DNA from: Shewanella sp. VB17
GTDB lineage: Bacteria; Pseudomonadota; Gammaproteobacteria; Enterobacterales; Shewanellaceae
Assembly: GCF_013248905.1 (NCBI RefSeq)
Contig: NZ_JABRVS010000001.1
Coordinates: 1,612,001-1,676,000, forward strand
Reading direction: 5' to 3'
Length of the DNA stretch: 64,000 nucleotides
Made by a program: the position numbers and the translations under genes. Below, piece by piece: positions 52,972 through 62,500 of this stretch. Within the stretch, counting starts at the first letter, position 1, and every line of letters begins with the position of its first letter. The notes below the pieces were generated by a model, which searched no databases, had not been told where the DNA came from, and saw only the letters and a program-made list of their open reading frames with translations.

Positions 52972-54564
52972 ATGCAGTATAAAAAAAACCATAAGTCTAC
53001 GAATAAACATCAAGATAGTACACCAGCTCAGGTGCTCATGGTACAAGGAACGACCTCTGATGCAGGAAAAACCACGTTAGTTGCGGGATTATGTCGTCTA
53101 TTTGCTCGACGGGGTGTCAAGGTTGCTCCCTTTAAACCGCAGAACATGGCGCTTAACAGTGCTGTAACCATAGAAGGGGGGGAAATAGGTCGGGCCCAAG
53201 CGTTACAAGCCATCGCTTGTGGGTTACCTTTGCAGACCGATTTTAACCCCATTTTACTTAAACCTAGCTCTGATACCGGTGCGCAAATTATTGTGCAAGG
53301 CAAAGCTTTAGATCAAATGGAAGCAAAGACTTTCTTTGGATTGCAAGGGGGAGGGGCTAACGAAAAAACAGGCTATCGCGTTAAAGCTATGTCTGCAGTC
53401 CTTGAGTCCTTTACTCGATTATCCGCCAGTTATGAGACGATATTTGTTGAGGGAGCTGGAAGCCCGGCTGAAATTAACCTACGTGAAGGTGATATTGCCA
53501 ATATGGGGTTTGCTGAGGAAGTGGATTGTCCGGTTATCATTATTGCAGACATAGATAAAGGGGGAGTTTTTGCTCATTTAGTGGGCACCTTGGCCTTATT
53601 ATCAGAGTCTGAGCAGGCAAGGGTTAAAGGTTTTGTGATCAACCGTTTTCGAGGTGACATATCTTTATTACAGCCGGGACTCGATTGGCTTGAAGCTTAT
53701 ACGAATAAGCCTGTACTTGGCGTATTACCTTACTTACATGATCTGCATTTGGACGCCGAAGATACCATTGTTCCACCATTAAAAGCAGCGTCAGAAGGTA
53801 AAGAACACCGTCATAAACTTAAGGTACTCGTGTTTATTTTTCCTCGCATGAGTAATCATACCGATTTCGACCCTTTACGCTTAAATCCTCAGATTGAATT
53901 TCATTACGTATCAATGCAGACACAGTCGCAGTCTACTAGCTTACAATTACCGGCAGCAGATTTGATCATCTTACCTGGCAGTAAAAATGTACGTGCAGAT
54001 TTAGCATTCATGCGTCAGCAAGGCTGGGATATCGGCTTAGCGAAACATCTGCGTTATGGGGGGAAGGTGTTGGGGATTTGTGGCGGATTTCAGATGTTGG
54101 GCTTGCTGATTGACGATCCTACCGGAGTTGAAGGTGAAGCTGGAGAAACAGAAGGTCTAGGTTATCTTTCACTGGTAACTGAACTCAAGCCCAACAAGGT
54201 ATTAAGGCAAGTGAGTGGCCAGCTGTCTTTGCTTGATGAGCAGGCTCAAGTTAAAGGGTATGAGATCCATTGTGGCATATCACGGATCCTCAATACTCAA
54301 CAGCAACCGGTAACGTTGGAGGTTGATGATGAGCTGCTTAACGACGGTATACTCTCCAGCGATGGTCAGGTATTAGGGACCTATTTACATGGATTATTTG
54401 ATTCTCCAGAGGCTTGTTCTTTACTGCTTAAATGGGCGGGACTTAATCAGGCAACAGCCGTTGATATTAATGGCATTCGTGAGGAACAGCTAAATCGATT
54501 TGCCGATCAATTAGCACAAAATTTAGATATTGCACAAATAGAGAGCATCTTAGCTCGGCGCTAA
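52972..54564 (+). CDS. cobQ: cobyric acid synthase CobQ/CbiP
   Basis: Amidates four side chains of adenosyl-cobyrinic diamide to form cobyric acid, using glutamine. It has 530 residues. The N-terminal synthetase domain begins VLMVQGTTSDAGKTTL (P-loop-like), with PFKPQNMALNS. The C-terminal class I glutamine amidotransferase domain has Cys370 in GICGGFQMLG and the His in YLHGLFD. A run of seven G near 53176 is in an intact frame. The gene adds ~20 poorly conserved N-terminal residues. It is followed 55 bp later by cobO. Confidence 0.94.
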   Translation: MQYKKNHKSTNKHQDSTPAQVLMVQGTTSDAGKTTLVAGLCRLFARRGVKVAPFKPQNMALNSAVTIEGGEIGRAQALQAIACGLPLQTDFNPILLKPSSDTGAQIIVQGKALDQMEAKTFFGLQGGGANEKTGYRVKAMSAVLESFTRLSASYETIFVEGAGSPAEINLREGDIANMGFAEEVDCPVIIIADIDKGGVFAHLVGTLALLSESEQARVKGFVINRFRGDISLLQPGLDWLEAYTNKPVLGVLPYLHDLHLDAEDTIVPPLKAASEGKEHRHKLKVLVFIFPRMSNHTDFDPLRLNPQIEFHYVSMQTQSQSTSLQLPAADLIILPGSKNVRADLAFMRQQGWDIGLAKHLRYGGKVLGICGGFQMLGLLIDDPTGVEGEAGETEGLGYLSLVTELKPNKVLRQVSGQLSLLDEQAQVKGYEIHCGISRILNTQQQPVTLEVDDELLNDGILSSDGQVLGTYLHGLFDSPEACSLLLKWAGLNQATAVDINGIREEQLNRFADQLAQNLDIAQIESILARR

Positions 54565-54619
54565 AATGATGGCTTGTTAAGCTTACTTTGAAATTATACC
54601 TAGAAAATACAGGAATATC

Positions 54620-55249
54620 ATGACAGATAACCAAGAGATCCCAAGTCGATCAGAAGAACGTAAAGCTGAGCGTCACAAACAAAGACAACAGAAAGTGAAA
54701 GCGACGGTGGATGCAAAAATTGCCGCCGCCCAAGAAGAGAAAGGAATATTGTTGGTATTAACCGGTAACGGTAAAGGTAAGTCGACCTCTGGTTTTGGTA
54801 CCGTAGCACGCTCAGTTGGCCACGGTAAAAAAGCCGCCGTAGTACAGTTTATCAAAGGAAACTGGGATTGCGGAGAGCGGACCTTACTCGAAGGTGCTGG
54901 CGTCGAGTTTCATGTGATGGGGACCGGATTTACCTGGGAAACCCAAGACAGAGATAAAGACACTCAGGCGGCGAAAACCGCTTGGGAAGCGGCCGAAAAA
55001 TTATTACAAGATGAGCGCATTGATTGTGTCATGCTTGATGAACTCACCTACATGGTCAGTTATCATTATCTCGATGTTGAACGCGTTATAGAGGCGCTAA
55101 AAAATCGTCCCAAAATGCAGCATGTCATCGTCACAGGCAGAGCGTGTCATCGAGCGATCATCGAATTAGCCGATACTGTCAGCGAAGTGCTGCCGATTAA
55201 GCATGCGTTTGATCATGGGATCAAGGCTCAGCCCGGTTTCGATTACTGA
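54620..55249 (+). CDS. cobO: cob(I)yrinic acid a,c-diamide adenosyltransferase CobO/BtuR
   Basis: Attaches the 5'-deoxyadenosyl group to the cobalt of corrinoids. It has 209 residues. The modified P-loop GNGKGKST is at residues 49-56, with VQFIKGNWDCGERTLLE, LDELTYMVSY, and the C-terminal ITGR/VTGRACHRAIIELADTV..IKHAFDHGIKAQPGFDY. It completes the salvage cluster. cobU, cobS and cobT are not present between btuC and cobQ. Confidence 0.95.
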   Translation: MTDNQEIPSRSEERKAERHKQRQQKVKATVDAKIAAAQEEKGILLVLTGNGKGKSTSGFGTVARSVGHGKKAAVVQFIKGNWDCGERTLLEGAGVEFHVMGTGFTWETQDRDKDTQAAKTAWEAAEKLLQDERIDCVMLDELTYMVSYHYLDVERVIEALKNRPKMQHVIVTGRACHRAIIELADTVSEVLPIKHAFDHGIKAQPGFDY

Positions 55250-55257
55250 ATTTCTTC

Positions 55258-55378
55258 CTGCTAGTTTCTGTGGCGTTATTGTCTGCGCTTTCTCACCCAA
55301 TTACATACTACTCGTATGCTCATGGGCTTACTCTTTATTGAAGTTTGGGCTTGACGGCTTAGCCACAAAAGCTAGCAG
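55258..55378. repeat. 121-bp element with near-perfect terminal inverted repeats
   Basis: CTGCTAGTTTCTGTGGC (55258-55274) and GCCACAAAAGCTAGCAG (55362-55378) pair with two mismatches. Inside is a second hairpin: CCCA..CATAC-TACTC-GTATG..TGGG. It starts 9 bp after cobO. This looks like a small dispersed repeat of the MITE/structured-intergenic kind; similar inner motifs are common in Shewanella and Vibrio genomes, as I recall. No U-tract. Confidence 0.65.
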
Positions 55379-55571
55379 TTTGACATTACATTTCTTTGTT
55401 GTCGTTGAACCGATACATTGGGTTTAGCGACACGATTAACAGCTTTAAATGTGACCTGCCACATAGGCAGAAAAACCTTTTTTTATGGTTTTAAGAAGAG
55501 GTTTTTATTTATATCTCAAGTTTAATTTTTAACCAATTTAAAATCATGAGTACAATTATCAACCAAAAAGC

Positions 55572-55631
55572 TGGGCCATATATTGCCCGCTGGGCCAGAT
55601 CTTGCTCAGCTCTGGGCCATATATGGCCCAG
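55572..55631 (+). promoter_or_regulatory. three palindromic sites, candidate enhancer for the T6SS operon
   Basis: TGGGCCATATATTGCCCG (55572-55589), TGGGCCAGATCTTGCTCA (55591-55608) and the perfect 20-bp palindrome CTGGGCCATATATGGCCCAG (55612-55631). Centres are 19 and 22 bp apart. They end 50 bp before the sigma-54 promoter, in the usual position for an enhancer-binding protein such as VasH. Confidence 0.65.
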
Positions 55632-55680
55632 CCTATTTTTCTATTTTTATCATATCCTTTTAAATCAACGCCTTAGTTAG

Positions 55681-55698
55681 TTGGCATTATTCTTGCTG
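55681..55698 (+). promoter_or_regulatory. sigma-54 promoter of hcp
   Basis: TTGGCATTATTCTTGCTG has GG and GC exactly 10 bp apart, as required for -24/-12 elements (consensus TGGCAC-N5-TTGC). The expected start is near 55708, about 50 bp before hcp. T6SS hcp operons in V. cholerae use sigma-54. Confidence 0.8.
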
Positions 55699-55758
55699 TA
55701 TATTGGGCAGATCACGATAACGTGTATCGTTAATTAATTGTTAATAAAAGGAATTCCT

Positions 55759-56277
55759 ATGCCAACACCATGTTATATCTCAATCAAAGGCGAAACTCAG
55801 GGCCATATCACAGCAGGTGCATTCACCGCTGATTCTGTCGGTGATATTTTTGTTGAAGGCCATGCAGATCAAATGATGGTTCAACAGTTTGATCACGTCG
55901 TTACTGTGCCAACCGATCCTCAGTCTGGTATGCCTTCAGGTCAGCGCGTTCATAAGCCATTTCAATTTACCGTTGCCTTGAACAAAGCTGTACCGTTAAT
56001 GTATAACGCATTAGCAACAGGTGAAAAAATCACTGAAGTGGAACTTAAATGGTACCGTACATCCATTGAAGGTAAGCAAGAGCATTACTTTACCACTTCA
56101 CTTGAAGGCGCCACGATTGTGGATATCGAATTCGGCATGCCTCATTGTCAAGATCCTACTCAAGCGGATTTCACTCAGTTGATCACTGTATCAATGGGCT
56201 ACCGTAAAATTAATTGGGATCACGTTGTTTCTGGTACTTCAGGTGCTGATGACTGGCGTGCCCCGGTTGAAGCATAA
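55759..56277 (+). CDS. hcp: type VI secretion tube protein Hcp
   Basis: Hexameric ring protein that stacks into the inner tube of the type VI secretion system and is itself secreted. It has 172 residues, the same length as V. cholerae Hcp and nearly identical in many stretches (MPTPCYISIKGETQG, VTVPTDPQSGMPSGQRVHKPF, WYRTSIEGKQEHYF, DDWRAPVEA). The start is ATG 55759 with AAGGA upstream. A terminator-like hairpin after it probably lets hcp be made in excess over the genes downstream. Confidence 0.97.
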   Translation: MPTPCYISIKGETQGHITAGAFTADSVGDIFVEGHADQMMVQQFDHVVTVPTDPQSGMPSGQRVHKPFQFTVALNKAVPLMYNALATGEKITEVELKWYRTSIEGKQEHYFTTSLEGATIVDIEFGMPHCQDPTQADFTQLITVSMGYRKINWDHVVSGTSGADDWRAPVEA

Positions 56278-56320
56278 GCATTTGAGCGCTTACGCTCAAA
56301 AAGTGCGTTAAGTACACCTT

Positions 56321-56354
56321 TTAAAGTGGGGGCACTCTTGGTGCTCCCACTTTT
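56321..56354 (+). terminator. terminator between hcp and vgrG
   Basis: AAAGTGGGGGCAC (56323-56335), loop TCTTG, GTGCTCCCACTTT (56341-56353), then TTTT is weakly continued. A 13-bp stem with one G-T pair. A smaller hairpin TTGAGCG/CGCTCAA lies at 56282-56299. Confidence 0.75.
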
Positions 56355-56384
56355 ATTGAACCGATTTACACAAGGATATTCGCT

Positions 56385-58571
56385 ATGGCGCAGTTAGGCT
56401 CAGGATTGCGGTTTCATTTTACAGCCCAAGGCTTAGATGACACTCGCTTTGGTGTACTGGATTTCAAGTTTGTTGAAAGCCTATCACAACCCTTTGAAGT
56501 TAAACTTAATTTATTAAGTCGCTTCGATGATTTAACCCCTGAAGCCATTGTTGACCAAGCAGGGTTAATGAGTTGGAGCAAAGGTGACAGCATTGAGCGT
56601 CACGTTCATGGTATTGTCAGTCAGTTCAGTAAAGGTGATACGGGTCATCATCATACGCAATATAGCATCACTTTAGTGCCGGCCTTGTCTCGACTGACGT
56701 TAAGGCAAAACAGCCGTATATTTCAGCAACAAAGTGTGTTGACCATCATATCAACCTTGCTGGTTGAAATGGGGATCAGCGATCATGCTTTTAGCTGCGA
56801 TGCCAGATTTCAATCTGATGTACGCGAGTATTGCGTCCAATACCGAGAAACTGATTTTGACTTTATCAGCCGCTTAGCCGCCGAAGTTGGGCTGTTTTAC
56901 TATTTTGAGCACACAGAAGGCAAGCACACGTTAGTGTTTTGTGACAGCACCACTAAATTGAGTGCACTCGCGACTCCTTTCCCTTACAACGCCCTCAGCG
57001 GTGGTATGGCCGAATTGCCCTTTGTCAGTTCATTTGCATATCAGCATCAAATAAAGCCAGCCATTGTGAGTTTAAAAGATCAAAGTTTTAAAAAACCGCA
57101 GTACAGTTTTTTGCAAAGTAGTACGGGTAAACAATTAGCATTTCAACAAGCAGATTACGAACACTTTGATTATCCTGGGCGTTACAAAAGTGATGCCACA
57201 GGTAAGCCTATTGCCCAAGTAAGACAAGAGTCCCTACGCCGAGAAGCGCAGATGAGTGTGGGTCACAGTAACATTATGCAGGCCATATCAGGCGCTAAGT
57301 TTACCTTGGCTGAGCACAGTGATGCGGCGCTTAACCGTGACTGGGTGTTAACCAAGGTCATCCATACGGGTGAGCAAGGCGCTGCCGCTGAAGAGGCAAA
57401 CACGCAAAAGCCGACTCGCTACAGTAACGACTTTGAAGCCATTCCCGCCAGTAACCCCTGGCAGGCGGGCCCTTGCGTTAAACCGCTGGTGACGGGGCCA
57501 CAAATGGCTACCGTGGTAGGCCCTGAAGGCGAAGAGATTTTCTGTGACGAGTTTGGTCGGGTCAAAGTGCAATTCCCTTGGGACCGCTATGGCGAAGGCG
57601 ATGATAGCGCCAGTTGCTGGGTGCGGGTGAGTCAAGGTTGGGCTGGCGGTCAATATGGCATGATGGCGCTGCCGCGTATTGGTCATGAAGTGATAGTGAG
57701 CTTTTTAGAGGGCGACCCAGACCAACCGATTATTACGGGGCGAACTTTTCATAGCATCAATCAAGTGCCTTACGCGCTGCCTGAGCATAAAACTCGCACT
57801 GTGATTAAAACCCAAACCCATAAAGGCGAAGGCAGTAATGAGCTCAGGTTTGAAGATGAGCTCGATAAGCAAGAAATTTACCTGCACGCGCAAAAAGACA
57901 TCAACACCTTAGTCGAAAACGACATGGCTGAGCACGTTAAGCGTGATAAGCACCTACTCGTAGATAACGAGGGTGTCAGCCAAATCAAGGGCAATGACCA
58001 TCTTACGGTTGAAGGCGAGCGCCGTACTGCGGTTAAGCTCGATGTCAGTCTTGAGGTCGGCGGCAGTGTGCATCAAAAAGTCGGGAAAGCCTCAATATTA
58101 GAAGCTGGGATTGAAGTGTACATGGCATCTGGTCAAAAAGTGGTGATTGAAGCGGGCGCAGAAATCACCCTCAAGGCGGGGGGCAGCGTGCTTAAAATCG
58201 ACCCTGCCGGCGTGCACTTAATCGGTGCTGCGATTAACCTCAACTCAGGCGGGAGCGCAGGCTCTGGCTCTGGTTATGGCGGTCAAGCGCCGATATTACC
58301 GCTTGCCGTTGCAGAGGCCATATTGGCTGAAGGTGAGCAAATACAGCTAGCCGAGGCAAGTTTAAGCAGCGACTATACCAGCACCGCCATTGGCGAGCGT
58401 CCGCCCATGCCAGTTATGGGGGGAGGAGAAGCGGCAGCGAGTCCAGCCACGACGAATTCAGCTGCTCAGACCATTGCCGCTGATAAACAAATCGCTGCGC
58501 TTAAAACAGATGATCCTATTTGTGAGGTCTGTGAACAAGACAAAAGCTCTGATGGCGGAGCTGCAACATGA
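56385..58571 (+). CDS. vgrG: type VI secretion spike protein VgrG
   Basis: Trimeric puncturing tip of the T6SS needle, carrying effectors. It has 728 residues: gp27-like base (~1-370), OB/gp5 region (GPEGEEIFCDEFGRVKVQFPWDR), and the beta-prism of gp5 repeats (~500-625, LKVDVSLEVGGSVHQKVGKA... ITLKAGGSVLKIDPAGV). The final ~100 residues are low complexity (Ala/Gly/Ser rich, ending CEVCEQDKSSDGGAAT) and carry no recognised enzymatic domain. They probably bind the DUF4123 adaptor. The stop overlaps the next gene (ATGA). Confidence 0.96.
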   Translation: MAQLGSGLRFHFTAQGLDDTRFGVLDFKFVESLSQPFEVKLNLLSRFDDLTPEAIVDQAGLMSWSKGDSIERHVHGIVSQFSKGDTGHHHTQYSITLVPALSRLTLRQNSRIFQQQSVLTIISTLLVEMGISDHAFSCDARFQSDVREYCVQYRETDFDFISRLAAEVGLFYYFEHTEGKHTLVFCDSTTKLSALATPFPYNALSGGMAELPFVSSFAYQHQIKPAIVSLKDQSFKKPQYSFLQSSTGKQLAFQQADYEHFDYPGRYKSDATGKPIAQVRQESLRREAQMSVGHSNIMQAISGAKFTLAEHSDAALNRDWVLTKVIHTGEQGAAAEEANTQKPTRYSNDFEAIPASNPWQAGPCVKPLVTGPQMATVVGPEGEEIFCDEFGRVKVQFPWDRYGEGDDSASCWVRVSQGWAGGQYGMMALPRIGHEVIVSFLEGDPDQPIITGRTFHSINQVPYALPEHKTRTVIKTQTHKGEGSNELRFEDELDKQEIYLHAQKDINTLVENDMAEHVKRDKHLLVDNEGVSQIKGNDHLTVEGERRTAVKLDVSLEVGGSVHQKVGKASILEAGIEVYMASGQKVVIEAGAEITLKAGGSVLKIDPAGVHLIGAAINLNSGGSAGSGSGYGGQAPILPLAVAEAILAEGEQIQLAEASLSSDYTSTAIGERPPMPVMGGGEAAASPATTNSAAQTIAADKQIAALKTDDPICEVCEQDKSSDGGAAT

Positions 58572-59506
58572 TCCACCCAGTACTCGATATATCGTCCTTG
58601 TCTAAGTTAACCAAGCAATACCTCTATTTGTTGCTCGATGGCAGTAAAATTGAACATGTAGAAAAAGAGCTATACCTACGTTTAGGCAACCCTCTTTATC
58701 AACCGATTTATTTGCTTAAACCTTATGATGTATTAAAAGAAGTCACCCCATGTTTAATTCAACTATCTTTGGCTAACCCTGCAGATAACGACTTGTTAGC
58801 TTGGTTCATTGATAATAAAGATAAAAGATGGGGTTACCTTTTTAGTAGTAAAGCGTCACTTGACATTCAGACTGAGAGATTGCGGCGACAAATCCAAATC
58901 ATCACACCGTACGGCAGCAAAGCTTTATATAAGCTTGCCGATCCCGAAGCAGCTTGGCGTTTATTTTCAGCCAAAAGTGCTTTTTTATGGCAAGGAGTTG
59001 AGCAAGTGTGGATCCCGTCTACCATGGGATGGCACAGTCTTATTAATGACCATTATCCTCTGCCAGTGGATCCTTTACTCTGGCAGCTAACAGACACTCA
59101 ATGGCATGTACTCGGTGAGGTCAGTTACCAAAACTGCCTGAATAACATCAGTAAGCATCTACACACATGGTTTCCAGATACATTAATTAAGCTAGCCCAT
59201 CATCAACACGCACGGGATGTGCGTTATTGGGCTGATTTTGCAAGAGCGCAAGGGTTTACTCTCGAACAAGATCTTTTGTACTTTTTTAATGTATTAGCCT
59301 ACTTAGGTGAAGATGTATTCGCCGATAAAGGCGAGCATTTACACCCTGAAATTTGGCCTCTAATCCATAATAAATCCTTGCAAACCCCTTCACAACGGAT
59401 TGCCCATGCGGCTCAATTAGCCGCCGCTTCACTGCAAGATAAAAAGCCATATATTGATACGCAAGTGGCTCGTACCTCTACACATCAAGGAGTATTAGTC
59501 TCATGA
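58568..59506 (+). CDS. vasW: DUF4123 effector chaperone (VasW-like)
   Basis: A 312-residue T6SS adaptor/chaperone. The DUF4123 domain fills the first ~130 residues (QYLYLLLDGSKIEHVEKELY...WGYLFSSKASLDIQTERLRR...YDPRV-like LYKLADPEAAWRLF). DUF4123 proteins load effectors onto VgrG and are not themselves secreted. It is encoded between vgrG and the vasX-like gene with 4-bp overlaps at both ends, the same place as vasW in V. cholerae. Confidence 0.88.
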   Translation: MIHPVLDISSLSKLTKQYLYLLLDGSKIEHVEKELYLRLGNPLYQPIYLLKPYDVLKEVTPCLIQLSLANPADNDLLAWFIDNKDKRWGYLFSSKASLDIQTERLRRQIQIITPYGSKALYKLADPEAAWRLFSAKSAFLWQGVEQVWIPSTMGWHSLINDHYPLPVDPLLWQLTDTQWHVLGEVSYQNCLNNISKHLHTWFPDTLIKLAHHQHARDVRYWADFARAQGFTLEQDLLYFFNVLAYLGEDVFADKGEHLHPEIWPLIHNKSLQTPSQRIAHAAQLAAASLQDKKPYIDTQVARTSTHQGVLVS

Positions 59507-62500
59507 GCAGTCCCAATGACGCCGCTAAAGCTGGTCGTAACAAAGAAGCCGATAATCCAGTTGCACCCTGCCCACTGATGAAAAAAGCAGTACAACTTAT
59601 CCCATTACGCTATGGCTTGGTAGAACGTTTATCACCTACAGATATTAAATTACCTTATAAAACAGAGTCAAAACCTTTAGGGATTAGGTTATTGCGTGAT
59701 GGCTGGTTATATATTGTGGTAGGTGATACTGCGGATGCCATTTTACATGAATACCGCATTGAAAACGGAATGATCACTCAACTTCTATGGAGTCAAAATG
59801 AAGTGAGTGCAGACATCCGAAACCAAAATGTCGGTGAAGCCAGTTTGATTTTTGAAAAAAAGGCATTGTTATTCGCGACCTACAGTGAGCTCCAGTGGAC
59901 TGCGGCAAAGTGTGCACAAGTGATAAAAAGTCCAATTGAACGCAAACACTTTATGCAATCAGTGTCATTGTCAGGCGTAAATGCCGTTAAAGGTGCTAAA
60001 AATCTACTCACGCCAATTCAAGCGCAAACATGGTTAGCTGAAGCATCAGAGCAAGCGTCAACCGAAGTCCCTCCTCAAGGCGCATTTGATGATGAATTTA
60101 CTGATTATGCTTGGGAGCATAAAGCCCTCTTTTCGGCGACGCTACTTGATACATTAAAAGGCACGGTTAACTGCGAACATGAAAATGATTATCTGTATTT
60201 AGTCTTAAACGATGACATCGGCGTGCTGCGAGATTTAGCCAGCCATCAAGATCTCGTTGTAGGTTGGATAAGCCAATGGGCAGAAAATAAAACAGTAAAT
60301 CAGCAGTATGCTGAAGGCTGTTATATTGAAACCCAATTAGAGATGACGCCTGAAGATATAGACAACTCGCCATTGCTCACCAACAGTGCCTTTGAAAATG
60401 CGAAAACAGAGTTAACAGCCACGCACAAAGAGGCCATTGCCGATTGGATTGCACTAAAACAACAAGGCGATGATATTAATGAAGAAAAGCAATTTGCAAA
60501 ACTAAAACAACTGCTTGGCCCTGAGTTGGCAGACAAGTATGAGCCGTTAATTTTAGATCTTGAACAAACTCATGATGAGTCACTTAATGGTGTACCTTGG
60601 TGGAAGGTGTTAGATGAAAATGTCGGCGCTCTTGGCATTAAAGATGTGATCACCCAAACAGCAATGGAAGCCTTTCTCACTCAGCAACGAGAGCACCTAG
60701 CAAGGTGGGATCAACGCTTAGACTTGATCACCCAAGATAGGATAAATTTTCTAGATAAATTTTATCAGTCTGCGTGGTATTTCGATCCTAATCAAAGTCA
60801 GCAAGTACTAGAAGCCTTATCAACAGAATATTCTTGCATTAAAGATATTTGCCGTACCGATAAAGCAACAGAGATGGTAACGGCATTATTTAATGATAAA
60901 CCTTGGTTAATCTATCCTGCTTTTTACACCTTACCCTTGGCAAATAGTGCAGTACTGCAAGAACAAATATTAACTAAAATCAAAGAAATAAAAATCAGTA
61001 TGGACGCCGAAGCGAGTGTCGCAGATGTCAATAATATCAGTGTACAGCTTAATGGTTTGGTGAGTAATGATTTGCACACCATGGGGTTAATTAATGGGGT
61101 CGATGAGGCCGTGACCCATTTTCATCAAATCAATCACACTGTATATTCCCCAGTGCATCAATTGGCCCTTGCTGGGGAAGCGCAAACCCTGTTTAATGGA
61201 CTCAATCAAAGTCAGAATATTGATCCCAATAAAATATTGCGTAATTTACCTAATGCCACTTGGTTATCTGTATTGGCCGCCCACGAGAGTACAGGTACCC
61301 GTGTAGAATTTGCCACCAAGGATGAGGTTAAAGCCTTCAAAGCCGATAGTGCTGAAGCGTTACGTTTAAGGCAAAAGAACACTTCACTAAAAAATCTAAA
61401 GCGCGAGACTCGAAAACAGATACGCACCAAAGGGAAAACTCAGCAAAGGCTCAGCAGGATAGCGGAACTAGACAATGAGTTTCGCAGCAATCAAGCTCGT
61501 CTTGCGCAGCTTGAACCCGCATTAGCGAAAAACATGACCCCGCTTGGGGATGGGCCCAGCAGAGTGGGCTTTAAACTCACTGGCCTAAGTGCGCCGCAAC
61601 TCAATGAGCTTAAATTACTGGCACAAGACCAGAGCAAAAAAGTCAATACCCGCCTATTTCCCCGTGATATGCTGGCCGGACTGTCGGTATTGATAGCCTT
61701 TTATCAATTGAACAATGCACGAACAGTGGTGTCCAGTTATTTTACGGAGGGCTCTAAAGTGAGTGTAGCAAACCTTGGTCAATCGCTCTCCAGTGCCCTA
61801 GGCGCCAGTTTTGGGGCCGCCCAAGCCTTGTATGCCGCCAGAGACATGGCAGCGCTAAAAGCATTTACCAGTGCCAGCCAACAATTAGCCTACGGTGCCA
61901 GCTTAGGTCGCATGACGGGCATCTTAGGGGCGTTTACTTACTTTTATAGTGGTATTTCTTCAATAATTAAGGCTTCCTCAGCTATTGTTGACTTGTTAAA
62001 AGGGTATCAGAGTGGTAATCAAGCATTGATATTAAAATCAGCCCTAAATTTAGGAGCCGAGAGCAGTTTGACCGCCATTAATGGAGTTGCATTGGCTAGA
62101 ACAATGGTAATTGTGCAGAATGTGCTGAAATCGTCAGGTGAGCTTCGTGCGATAGCCTGGGCGGCTAACAGTGGCAAGCTACTGTCCATCGGCATCCGTG
62201 CTAACCTGCTTGGCATTGCGGTCAGCGCACTGCAGCTCGCGGGCACGGTTTGGTATAATCGTTCGCAGCTCAATGACTATTTACGCTGGGTGAAAACCAG
62301 CAGTTGGGGCATAGCACCAAGTGGCGACAGTTTAGCTCAAGGGGAGCTGGCACTGGCCCGTATCGTCGCCAAGCCGAGCATAGAGTTCAAAGTTGTCGAT
62401 AAAGGCGCTGTGTTGGTGGTGTCCATGCCCGGGTGCACTGCGCGTGAGCTTAATCAAGCCGATATTAAACTCGCGGCTTACTGGCAAATTGACCTACGCA

